Of a DNA stretch of 64,000 nt, positions 6,455 through 14,687 are shown piece by piece; the stretch's first letter is position 1; the number at the start of each line of letters is the position of its first letter. Source of the DNA: an uncultured Eggerthellaceae bacterium. GTDB lineage: Bacteria; Actinomycetota; Coriobacteriia; Coriobacteriales; Eggerthellaceae. The position numbers were made by a program, and so were the translations under genes. Location of the stretch: the NCBI GenBank assembly GCA_934617065.1, contig CAKTTY010000002.1, positions 186,001-250,000 of the forward strand, given 5' to 3'. Below the pieces are notes generated by a model. The model saw only the letters and a program-made list of their open reading frames with translations. It had not been told where the DNA came from and ran no database searches.

Positions 6455-7372
6455 GTGGACGATTTCTACCATTCGATTGCGGCCGAAGTGTTTGTTTCTG
6501 ATTCCTCGGTTATAGATAGGAAAAATAATCGAGTTCTTTATACCTCTTTAAGCGAACAGTCATTAATTGGCTGGCTTTGCAATTATCTCTACCTGAAGTA
6601 CTATGCTCGCGACAAAAACGGGTTGAAGAGACTATTTGACCATGAGCCAAGGTATGGGACGGTTGTTGACCTTGAAGATCCAGATGTTGCCAAAGCGGTT
6701 GTGTCCGGGTGCAGTCACGATAAATGTCTCGATCGTTCATGGGAGCGTATAGGTGATGGATGCCGCGTTACCAATGGAGCGTTAATCCTTGAGTGCGATC
6801 CCGAATCGTTCGTAAAGATTGACGGAAACGAATATGTCGTTCGCAGCGCGATTCAGAGGTTCCTTCTTCCAGGTTGGTTGTATATCACAGGGGTTCATGG
6901 ATTCGATTCGTCTGAGCTAACTGAGGTTTTCAGGTATTACCATTCCGTTTCTGGTGCAGCATGCCTTGAGGAAGCATTCCGTTTGCTAACTTCCGCTTTA
7001 AACTTTGAAGGATTCGAGTATAGAGTTAAGGTTGCCAACAACAAATCGGGTCTTGGTCGAAATGATGCTTTGGTTCTGTATTCAAAGCATCCATTGCCAG
7101 TAAAGATAATGAAAGAAATCGGCCTTTCCTTCGGTGGCGATAATCGGGTTTGGGAAAGCTGCCCCTTTGTTAGCTCGATTCCCGGTGGATGGGGATATGC
7201 CAAAGAACTCTTTGGATCGGTTGATTCTTTTCGGACTAGCTATGGTCAAAAGTGTTGTTTTCTCTTAGCTCGTGGCTTGGTGCTCGCCGATTCAAGTGTC
7301 GAATCGTGCATTTTCTCAATGAAAAAGAGCTTTATTGACGGAAGGCTTGATTTCTATGGCTCATGTACATGA
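6455..7372 (+). CDS. HopA1-domain lyase (phospho-Ser/Thr elimination)
   Basis: A 305-aa protein starting with GTG directly at the end of the kinase gene. I recognise the HopA1 family from the arginine-tyrosine segment RYYHSVSG (~160-167), the block YRVKV...GRNDALVLY (~189-209) and the late SYGQKCCFLLARGL segment (~262-275). Proteins of this family in thioamitide and class V lanthipeptide pathways (TvaD, LanY-like) eliminate phosphate from core Ser/Thr to give dehydroalanine or dehydrobutyrine. That activity is known for the family and only inferred here. It overlaps the next gene by 17 bp, so the proteins are probably made in fixed ratio. Confidence 0.75.
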   Translation: MDDFYHSIAAEVFVSDSSVIDRKNNRVLYTSLSEQSLIGWLCNYLYLKYYARDKNGLKRLFDHEPRYGTVVDLEDPDVAKAVVSGCSHDKCLDRSWERIGDGCRVTNGALILECDPESFVKIDGNEYVVRSAIQRFLLPGWLYITGVHGFDSSELTEVFRYYHSVSGAACLEEAFRLLTSALNFEGFEYRVKVANNKSGLGRNDALVLYSKHPLPVKIMKEIGLSFGGDNRVWESCPFVSSIPGGWGYAKELFGSVDSFRTSYGQKCCFLLARGLVLADSSVESCIFSMKKSFIDGRLDFYGSCT

Positions 7373-8168
7373 GCGCTACATCCCCGGTCCAGCATTCATA
7401 AGATGCTGCGATAGTCTTAGTGGAGGGGGATATCGATGGAGCGAAGAGTTTGGCTGTGAGGTTGGGGCGTCATTCGATGGGCTTAACCTCCCTTGCGGAT
7501 TTCTCCTTCCAGACGATGTGAGTGGTTCAATCGTTAAGTGGCCGACTGTCGGTAGCGCAAGACTTCTCGTCGATCTCATGGCAAGTAAAGAGGCTGCAGA
7601 CTATCGCTGCATCTTTTCTCTACTAGGGAAGAATCTTGCTGAATTCCATTTCCTTGATGCCCCGATGAGTCTGTTTGAGAATCGGTTGATTAATAAGGTT
7701 GAAGAGACGAAAGTGTATAGAAAGGCTCTTCGTTATGCCTCTGAACAGGGGGTTTTTGTTCCTGCTTTTTCCTTCAGGAGCGGGGTGCGTCTTATCCACG
7801 GGAGATTCAGCACCGCTATGGTTCTTGCCGATGAAAAAGGAAAGGTGATGATCTCTGCGGATATCGGCCGAGGAGATCCCATGTTTGATATTTCCCAGAT
7901 TCTCTCTGAAATCTGGGAGTTTTATTGTTCGTTTTCTAAATCTGAGAATTGGCAGCGACAGATGGGCCTAGCGGCAAGGGCTTTTGTTGACTCCTATGAA
8001 AAGCAATCAAGATGCCGCATTGATATGAGCGGACTGTGGGAAATGTGTAGGGCGAAGTCCGCTGTCCATGTGCTTATTCTGGCTTTTTTGAGAAAAGATA
8101 TCTCTATTTTTCGATCCCATATTGCGAGTTTGGAGCTTGGGGAGAGTTTCTTCGACTTTCTCGCATAA
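7356..8168 (+). CDS. Kinase-like protein without catalytic Asp (TvaE/LanX-like)
   Basis: About 270 aa from the ATG preceded by GGAAGG; an ATG 21 bp upstream is possible. The C-terminal half keeps the outline of an APH-type kinase: HGRFSTAMV at residues ~148-156 sits where HGDxxxxN is expected, and ISADIGRGDPMFD follows (Asp169). The catalytic Asp is replaced by Arg150 and the following Asn is missing, so phosphotransfer is unlikely. In thioamitide and class V clusters a third protein of kinase ancestry accompanies the kinase and lyase and is thought to help ring closure (from memory). That role fits position and degeneration here, but is inference. Confidence 0.6.
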   Translation: MAHVHERYIPGPAFIRCCDSLSGGGYRWSEEFGCEVGASFDGLNLPCGFLLPDDVSGSIVKWPTVGSARLLVDLMASKEAADYRCIFSLLGKNLAEFHFLDAPMSLFENRLINKVEETKVYRKALRYASEQGVFVPAFSFRSGVRLIHGRFSTAMVLADEKGKVMISADIGRGDPMFDISQILSEIWEFYCSFSKSENWQRQMGLAARAFVDSYEKQSRCRIDMSGLWEMCRAKSAVHVLILAFLRKDISIFRSHIASLELGESFFDFLA

Positions 8169-8199
8169 GTTTTGCTGCAACGAAGAAAGGTGACCAGGC

Positions 8200-9399
8200 A
8201 TGAATCTGGATACAACAGTGCGTAGAGCGACGAATGTTAAATTCGAGGTTGATTCGAGTAATGAGGTAATTGTCTATACCGACAAAGGGCGTTTCAACGC
8301 TGGTCATAGTTCCTTGCGGATATTGGAAAGATGCTTTACTCCCTGTTCTGTTCGTAATTTGCTGGAAGAAATGGTTGACCCAGATAAGCGTGAGGCATCG
8401 AAAGAGATTCTTAGGACGTTGAAGGCTCTCTTTTCGTCTGGTGCCATTGTTGAATCTGAGGGTTCAGGCCTCTCTTCCTCGATGTTTCCTTTTGGCGGCT
8501 ATGCTGCTCCCTTTGTTCAGACAAAGATGCTCAACGATGTTTTGCGGAAGCAAATTTATCTTGATGCCATACGGGATCTTGTTAAGCCGGAAGATATTGT
8601 TATCGATCTTGGCACGGGTTCCGGGATTATGTCGATTGCTGCGGCCAAAGCAGGCGCAAAACGGGTTTATGCAATTGAGCCTTCAGGTGCATTTTACTGC
8701 GCTAAAGAAAACTTCAGAATTAATCATGTGGATGGAGTCGTTTGTTCTTTAAAGGGGTGGTCAACGGATGTCGATTTGCCTGAGAAGGGAACTCTTCTAT
8801 TAACTGACTTGTTGGGGAATGACCCCTTTGATTTATCGATATGGGAATTGATGTCAGATCTTAAGAAAAGGGCAATGGCATCGAGCTGTCGCTTACTCCC
8901 TGAGAAGATAGAGCTTCGCGCCAGGCTGCTATCTGTACCGGAAAACGTACTAGATCAGCATTTGATATCGGAAAGGACTTTGTCCAAATGGCAGCGGGAA
9001 TATGGCATTGATTTTTCAGGAATGCGTGAGCGCCGAGATTCCTCGAGAGGCTGGCTTGAGAAACCGTTAATCGTTGATTCATGGGAAAAATCAGCCGACA
9101 ACTTTTTAATTGGAAGCATTAACCTACGCGATGATCCGCATGGGTTTTGTTATCGTGTCGAGATTCCAGTTTCCAGAGGCTGTTGGAATGGGGTTTTAAT
9201 CTACTATAGGGCTCAGATTGGTAATCGTTGGTTTTCTACTGACTGTCCTGAGGGTTCCAAATTCAGCCATTGGTATAACGTGATTTGGACGATTCCTGAG
9301 AGGGTTAGATCGTCGGATCGATTGTCTGTTGAGTATCGCTATCTAGGCGATGGAGAAAGTCGTGTGTCTATTACCTCTGCGAGTGGAGGGCGCAACTGA
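8200..9399 (+). CDS. RRE/PqqD-like domain fused to PRMT-like methyltransferase
   Basis: A 399-aa protein in two parts. Residues ~10-87 have the PqqD/RiPP-recognition-element pattern (beta strands, then FNAGHSSLRILERC, LLEEM, LKALFSSGAIVES), the fold that binds leader peptides. Residues ~95-399 are a class I SAM methyltransferase with motif VIDLGTGSGIMSIAAAKAG (~134-152) and a C-terminal beta-barrel-like half, as in protein arginine methyltransferases. The double-Glu loop of true PRMTs reads TDLLGNDPFD, so both Glu are absent. The core peptide has no Arg, so the target may be a terminus, backbone or side chain of another type. It overlaps the next gene by one base. Confidence 0.7.
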   Translation: MNLDTTVRRATNVKFEVDSSNEVIVYTDKGRFNAGHSSLRILERCFTPCSVRNLLEEMVDPDKREASKEILRTLKALFSSGAIVESEGSGLSSSMFPFGGYAAPFVQTKMLNDVLRKQIYLDAIRDLVKPEDIVIDLGTGSGIMSIAAAKAGAKRVYAIEPSGAFYCAKENFRINHVDGVVCSLKGWSTDVDLPEKGTLLLTDLLGNDPFDLSIWELMSDLKKRAMASSCRLLPEKIELRARLLSVPENVLDQHLISERTLSKWQREYGIDFSGMRERRDSSRGWLEKPLIVDSWEKSADNFLIGSINLRDDPHGFCYRVEIPVSRGCWNGVLIYYRAQIGNRWFSTDCPEGSKFSHWYNVIWTIPERVRSSDRLSVEYRYLGDGESRVSITSASGGRN

Positions 9400-10241
9400 T
9401 GCTTTGGGTTTTGCTGGTGTGCTTGTTCGGCTTTGTGTTGAGTTTCTCCATCTCGACCTTTCTTCATTTTGGCCCAGATTTCTCCTTGCTTATTGGATCA
9501 TTAGTGGCTGAGGCGCTTCTTGTTGCGACTTTTCTTGCCCTGATCGCCAGGAAATACACGAAAAGCGAGTGGTCGAGCATTTCCTGTTTTGAGAAACTCT
9601 TAAAATCTGTTCGTGCTGTTGCCGATGAGCTGGTTCCTCGAAAAATACTTCACCTCTTGACAGTTGAGGCTAATGTCTTCAAGGTTCTTTTCTTTGCTTT
9701 TGTGAGAAAAAAATACGTACCCGATGGCTCTCTCTCGATGCCCTATGGGAAAGAATGGCGGCTTACGGGTTATGCCCTGGTTGTTGTCGCGGCAGTAGAG
9801 CTAATCGTTGTTGATATTGCATGCTCGGGTTATTTGGGCGAGGGAAGCCCTGTTCGTCTAGTTGCGTTGGGCATTTCTGTATACATGCTTGTTTGGATTG
9901 TTGGATATGTCTTAGCCTCGCGGATTATGCCTCATTACGTCAACGATGATGAATTGGTTATTCGTTGCGGAATTGCCCACTCGGTAAAAATTCGCCTTGA
10001 TGATATAGCTAGTATTGAATTGAAAAAAATCGAGCTAGAGAAAAGAAGAGGATTATTCACTTCTGATGGCTTTTTGAGGGTTAATAATGGCGCTCAGGTA
10101 AACGAATTAACAGTTGTCTTGTCCGATGGGTCTAGTGTTTTAATCGACGGAAAAGATTCGGGTACTGGGCTAAGCGGTGTTTCTTTCAGTGCTGATTTTC
10201 CTAAAAGCACGCAAAGGGCCATAGAGGAAAAGCTTAGATAA
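9399..10241 (+). CDS. Membrane protein with bacterial PH-like C-terminus
   Basis: A 280-aa protein of unknown function encoded within the peptide operon. Hydrophobic segments are seen at residues ~1-20, 26-48, 122-146 and 153-172. The C-terminal ~100 residues (from HYVNDDELVIRCG) alternate strands in the manner of bacterial PH domains, with the phrase VKIRLDDIASIEL. The cluster contains no ABC transporter, so this is the only membrane protein inside the operon and a candidate for export, self-protection or membrane anchoring of the modification complex. None of these is shown by the sequence. It starts 1 bp inside the methyltransferase gene and abuts the peptidase gene. Confidence 0.6.
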   Translation: MLWVLLVCLFGFVLSFSISTFLHFGPDFSLLIGSLVAEALLVATFLALIARKYTKSEWSSISCFEKLLKSVRAVADELVPRKILHLLTVEANVFKVLFFAFVRKKYVPDGSLSMPYGKEWRLTGYALVVVAAVELIVVDIACSGYLGEGSPVRLVALGISVYMLVWIVGYVLASRIMPHYVNDDELVIRCGIAHSVKIRLDDIASIELKKIELEKRRGLFTSDGFLRVNNGAQVNELTVVLSDGSSVLIDGKDSGTGLSGVSFSADFPKSTQRAIEEKLR

Positions 10242-10892
10242 ATGGCTGAATTCTATTTGTCTCAACCTGAGTTTTTGGTTCCGCCTTATTCGTTCCCCGA
10301 TAAACCCTATTGTGCCGCATCTGCCTTCTGCACAATCCTGAATTACCATTTACGTAAATTGGGTCAGTTGGGCGAACTGGATCCCGAAAGTGTTTTCCTA
10401 AAAGCTTATCCAGATTGGTCTGAAAAAATTCTTGGCCCCTCGGAACAGATAATCAGGTATGCCGAATTGTGGAATGAGGGAGCTCTTTCTTCCGCTCTTG
10501 GCGTTGAAAAATCCTGCTATTGCCTAGTGGAAAAAGAGAAGCTGGCGACTTTAGACTCGTTGGCTTGCATGAAATCCTCTCTTGGAACTTTTGGTCCTAT
10601 TGTTGTCGAAGTGCCTCTTTACTTATCTTCCTTTGCGTCCCCTTTTAGCGGTATTTTCCAGCCGATATCGTCAGATGAGAAACCGGGCTATTTAGGTATG
10701 CATTTAATGGTTGTCGATGGCTATGACGATAAATGGACCCCTGGGCAATGCTTGCCTGAGGAAGGAGCGGTGTTCGTTCGAAATTGTTGGGGTCTCTCTT
10801 GGGGCTACAAAGGAAGAGGTGTTCTTCCATATTCTTACTTCCTCGATGAACGGCCGAGCTATTTCTACATTTTTAAATGGAGTTCAAGATGA
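10242..10892 (+). CDS. Papain-like cysteine peptidase
   Basis: A 216-aa cytoplasmic-looking protein with a papain-type triad in order: Cys24 in PYCAASAFCTILNY, His154 in GMHLMVVDGYDD, and Asn181 in RNCWGLSWGYKGRG, the counterpart of the NSWG segment of papain. There is no signal peptide or propeptide. In the peptide operon the natural role is removal of the leader from the modified precursor. A papain-like peptidase is also part of the thioviridamide cluster as I remember it. It starts directly after the membrane protein gene and overlaps the radical SAM gene by 4 bp. Confidence 0.78.
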   Translation: MAEFYLSQPEFLVPPYSFPDKPYCAASAFCTILNYHLRKLGQLGELDPESVFLKAYPDWSEKILGPSEQIIRYAELWNEGALSSALGVEKSCYCLVEKEKLATLDSLACMKSSLGTFGPIVVEVPLYLSSFASPFSGIFQPISSDEKPGYLGMHLMVVDGYDDKWTPGQCLPEEGAVFVRNCWGLSWGYKGRGVLPYSYFLDERPSYFYIFKWSSR

Positions 10893-12007
10893 TTTCTCTT
10901 TATGAGTATGCAACCGATTGGTATCTAAAGAAGCTTCAGGCAGCTAAGCGGGTTCTTTATGCTCAGGTTCACCTTACTGAGAGATGCCAGTATCACTGTG
11001 GGCATTGTTATTATGCGGAATTGGGTAAAAAGGCAATCGATATGGATTTCGACGCGTTTCGCTCGAGGATTAAAGAGCTTACCCATTTGGCACGAAGTCA
11101 GGGAAGGTTCCTGAGGGTTGATTTTACGGGAGGAGATCCACTCTTGAGCCCCGTTCTTCCTGATGCTGTCCAAGAGTGCGAGGCGAACGGCGTTGTGTGC
11201 GGCTTAAAATGCAACCCTGATATTTTAGCTTATGGCGATGCTCAATCCCTGGCTACTGTGCTAAATGGATGCTCCTCCGTCAGTCTGAGCCTTGATGGAA
11301 CGAAGGCGTTCCATGATTCACTGAGACACCGAAAAGGATCGTCTGATTTGGTTGTTAAAGCCTTGAGAAAAGCCAATGAACTTGGCTTAAAGACCAGGGT
11401 TAATATGACCATATCAAGAGATAATAAGGATATGATTCGGGACGTATTCGCTGATTTAGTCAAAGAGAATGTGACGGTAGACGCATTCACATTTGCTCGA
11501 TTCTGGAATGGTTCCTTTTGTGACAGTATGCTTAGTAGGGAAGATTTAGTTGACTGTTTCGATTCGTGCTGCTCGTTTTACGAATCGTATCTTTCGGATC
11601 CAATGTCTTATGGTTGCTACGATGGGTTGCGCAAACCAAAAGTGCAGCTTGCTTTTAAAGAGCACCTCTGGCTTCCCTATTTGGAATCAAAAGGACTTGT
11701 CGATAAGGGTTTGATCGGCTATGCAAGGAGGATTGCGGACTCACTTAATTGTTCTGCATTGCATCAAACGGTAGTGATCGACCCCGATAATGAGTTGTTC
11801 CATTGCAGAAAAGTCTCATTGGCGAAGGTCAATAATCTAAAATCAGGCAATCTGGGCGGTGAGCGCTTCCGTAGTTATGTTGATAGCCAGTACATGTGCC
11901 GCTCTTGCGTTAATGGGGGTATTTGCTTTGGCTGTCCCGCTGTTGATGGGATCGTAGAAAAATCCGATTCCGGAAATCCCTGCCCTTTCTATTCTAGGTT
12001 GAAGTAA
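10889..12007 (+). CDS. Radical SAM enzyme with SPASM/twitch-like C-terminus
   Basis: A 372-aa enzyme from the ATG that overlaps the peptidase stop (ATGA) and has GGAG upstream; another in-frame ATG lies 12 bp earlier. The N-terminal radical SAM motif is CQYHCGHC (CX3CX2C, Cys33, 37 and 40), followed by TGGDPLL and a TIM-barrel. The C-terminus has a Cys-rich block CRSCVNGGICFGCP and a final NPC, plus an isolated HCRK, consistent with auxiliary Fe-S clusters of SPASM or twitch type. Such enzymes modify RiPP precursors (thioether, epimer, C-C links, or decarboxylation as in mycofactocin). The reaction here is unknown. No counterpart exists in the classic thioviridamide set. Confidence 0.82.
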   Translation: MISLYEYATDWYLKKLQAAKRVLYAQVHLTERCQYHCGHCYYAELGKKAIDMDFDAFRSRIKELTHLARSQGRFLRVDFTGGDPLLSPVLPDAVQECEANGVVCGLKCNPDILAYGDAQSLATVLNGCSSVSLSLDGTKAFHDSLRHRKGSSDLVVKALRKANELGLKTRVNMTISRDNKDMIRDVFADLVKENVTVDAFTFARFWNGSFCDSMLSREDLVDCFDSCCSFYESYLSDPMSYGCYDGLRKPKVQLAFKEHLWLPYLESKGLVDKGLIGYARRIADSLNCSALHQTVVIDPDNELFHCRKVSLAKVNNLKSGNLGGERFRSYVDSQYMCRSCVNGGICFGCPAVDGIVEKSDSGNPCPFYSRLK

Positions 12008-12156
12008 TTCGCTGGTGTCCATTCGAACAAACCGTAGGGATACTGCGGATAGGGTGGGGCATTGTCGCTTGGCGCGGTAGAATAGCAACCCGAAATAAAA
12101 CGTGAGTGCCGCGCGGGCATCGAGTCCGTGCGGTTTGTCGTGTTAGGACGAATTGC

Positions 12157-14496
12157 ATGCCCATCGATCTTGATACCCTCAATGGCCCTCAGCGTGAAGC
12201 GGTACTGTGCACGGAAGGCCCTCTGCTGGTTTTGGCGGGTGCTGGTTCCGGTAAAACCCGCGTACTTACCCATCGCATTGCCCATTTGGTGGAAGATCTG
12301 AACGTTGCCCCTTGGCAGATCATGGCCATCACGTTTACCAACAAGGCTGCTGCTGAAATGCGCGAACGTCTGCAGAGCCTTATCGGTGGCGGCGCACGCG
12401 GTATGTGGGTTTCCACCTTCCACAGCATGTGCGTGCGCATCTTGCGCACCGACTGCGAGCGCGTAGGGTTCGCCAAGGGCTTCACCATCTGCGACGACAG
12501 CGATTCGAAGCGCCTGGTCGAGCAGATCATGGACGAGCTCAACATCGACAAAAAGCGCTATCCCATCCCTGCGCTCCGTAACCGCATTTCGCAGGCAAAG
12601 AACGACCTGCAGGTGGCAGAAGTGTTTGCCGAAAAGACATCTGACCAGGTAGGTCAGGTGGCGGCTCGCGTATACACGCGCCTGCAGGAGCGCCTGCGTC
12701 AGCTAAATGCCTTCGACTTCGACGACTTGCTGCTGTACACCTGGCTTCTGTTGAAGAACCACCCCGATGTGTTGGCTGCCTATCAGAACCGTTTCCGCTA
12801 CTTGATGGTGGACGAATACCAGGACACCAACCATGCTCAGTATGTGCTAACCCAGCTCTTGGCGGCAGCTCATAAGAACATCATGGTAGTAGGCGACGAC
12901 GACCAGTCGATTTACTCGTGGCGTGGCGCCGACCTGCGCAATATCCTCGATTTCGAGAAGGATTACCCCGAAGCTCGCGTAGTGAAGCTGGAAGAAAACT
13001 ACCGCTCCATGGGCAATATTCTGGCGGCAGCAAATGCGGTTATCGCCAACAACCTTACGCGCAAGCCTAAGAAGCTGTTCACCTCAAAGCCTGCAGGCGA
13101 CAAAATTTCGGTGTACAGCGCAACCGATGAACGAGACGAAGGCCGTTGGATTGCCTCGGAAATCGAGCATCAGCACGGCGAAGGCATGTCGTACAACCAA
13201 ATTGCGGTGTTCTACCGCACCAATGCGCAGAGCCGCATGCTTGAAGATATGCTGATGCGCGCTGGCGTGCCGTATAGGCTGATCGGTGGTACGCGCTTCT
13301 TCGATCGCGCGGAAATTCGCGACGTAATGGCGTACTTGAACTTGGTGGTCAACCCCGCCAATGACGTTGCCGCCCATCGCGTTATCAACGTGCCCAAGCG
13401 CGGTATCGGCAAAACCACGGTAGAGCACATCGATTACGTTGCTCGCGAAACGGGTATCACGTTTTTGCAAGCAGCCGAGCTGTGCATTGCCGACGATCAA
13501 ATTCGCTCTGCAACGCGTAAAGCCATCGCAGAATTCGTGGCGCTTATCCACGAGGCCCAGGGCTATGCTGGCGACTTGCGCAAGGTGGTTGAGGCCATAG
13601 TGAACAAGGCGGGCCTCATTCGCGCCCTTGAAGCAGAAAATTCCGACGATGCTGCTGGTCGCATCGAGAACATTCAGGAGCTCTTTGGCGTAGTAGATGA
13701 ATACGCCCAAACGCACGATGATGCCGATGCGTTGTTCGAGCCTCCTACGGCAGAAGACGCGCCAGAGGCAGACGACGAGCCGCCCGTGCGTACCTTCCAG
13801 GCAAATTCCTTGCCTGACTTCGTGGAATGGGTAACGCTGCGTACCGATATGGATACCGTGGCGGAAGACGGCGAAGCCATCACCATGATGACCATCCACG
13901 CCGCAAAGGGCCTGGAATTCGACTGTGTATTCGTGGCGGGCATGGAAGAATCGCTGTTCCCTCATGGCAATTCGTCTCAGGATTCTCAGGGCTTGGAAGA
14001 AGAGCGTCGCTTGGCCTACGTTGCCATCACTCGTGCGCGCAAGAAGCTCTATCTTACCAACGCCTTCACGCGTCAGATCTTCGGTCAGTCAAGCGCCAAC
14101 CCGCCTTCGCGTTTCATCGGTGAAATTCCGCTGGAATTGCGCAAGGGCATCGGGATGGGCTCTGCAGGTTTTTCTGGCTCGGGCTGGGAAAAGCGCGGCA
14201 GCCGTCGCGGCATTGCTGGCTCTGGTTCCGAGGCGGGCGGCGGTCGCGTGTTCGGTCAGTCAAGCGCTTCAGGGTCGCGCCCTCGTCAGCAGGCGCGCCC
14301 TGCGGTGAAGCCCGAAGCCCAGAAGAAGGCAGCGGCGAAGATGACGTTTGCCAAGGGTGATACGGTAGACCACAAGGTATTTGGCCGTGGCACCATTACC
14401 AAGGTGGACGGCGATACACTGCATGTACGCTTCAGTCGCACGGGGCAAACCAAGAAGCTGCTGAAGGACTACGCGCCTATTGTGAAGATCGGCTAG
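12157..14496 (+). CDS. pcrA: ATP-dependent 3'-5' DNA helicase PcrA/UvrD
   Basis: A superfamily 1 helicase for nucleotide excision repair, replication restart and clearance of protein from DNA. The 779-aa protein has Walker A GAGSGKT at ~28-34, Walker B VDEYQDTN at ~218-225, QSIYSWRGA and the ENYRS motif. The C-terminal ~50 residues (GDTVDHKVFGRGTITKV onward) match the PcrA C-terminal RNA-polymerase-binding module. I choose the ATG starting MPIDLDTLNG over an upstream ATG because helicase homology begins there; the ribosome site is weak. Its GC-rich, native-looking composition contrasts sharply with the AT-rich cluster ending 150 bp upstream. Confidence 0.96.
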   Translation: MPIDLDTLNGPQREAVLCTEGPLLVLAGAGSGKTRVLTHRIAHLVEDLNVAPWQIMAITFTNKAAAEMRERLQSLIGGGARGMWVSTFHSMCVRILRTDCERVGFAKGFTICDDSDSKRLVEQIMDELNIDKKRYPIPALRNRISQAKNDLQVAEVFAEKTSDQVGQVAARVYTRLQERLRQLNAFDFDDLLLYTWLLLKNHPDVLAAYQNRFRYLMVDEYQDTNHAQYVLTQLLAAAHKNIMVVGDDDQSIYSWRGADLRNILDFEKDYPEARVVKLEENYRSMGNILAAANAVIANNLTRKPKKLFTSKPAGDKISVYSATDERDEGRWIASEIEHQHGEGMSYNQIAVFYRTNAQSRMLEDMLMRAGVPYRLIGGTRFFDRAEIRDVMAYLNLVVNPANDVAAHRVINVPKRGIGKTTVEHIDYVARETGITFLQAAELCIADDQIRSATRKAIAEFVALIHEAQGYAGDLRKVVEAIVNKAGLIRALEAENSDDAAGRIENIQELFGVVDEYAQTHDDADALFEPPTAEDAPEADDEPPVRTFQANSLPDFVEWVTLRTDMDTVAEDGEAITMMTIHAAKGLEFDCVFVAGMEESLFPHGNSSQDSQGLEEERRLAYVAITRARKKLYLTNAFTRQIFGQSSANPPSRFIGEIPLELRKGIGMGSAGFSGSGWEKRGSRRGIAGSGSEAGGGRVFGQSSASGSRPRQQARPAVKPEAQKKAAAKMTFAKGDTVDHKVFGRGTITKVDGDTLHVRFSRTGQTKKLLKDYAPIVKIG

Positions 14497-14687
14497 TGCT
14501 GCAAATGAACTAGGCACTCAGAACAGCTGGACGAATGCCGCCGCAGGGTTGTTTATGACGAATCACGCCGGCGGCGCATGCCCTTTATAAGACTGTAAAT
14601 ATGTCGGTGGTGTAACGGGAGTCGATGCCTCGGCATGCAGGTACTATGATGCAAAGCGTAATGAAACGCTGCGAAAGGGGCTGTCTT

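Noticed and set aside
5199..12007. Class I-IV lanthipeptide cluster
   Set aside because: No LanB, LanC, LanM, LanKC or LanL-type protein is encoded; zinc-binding cyclase motifs are absent.
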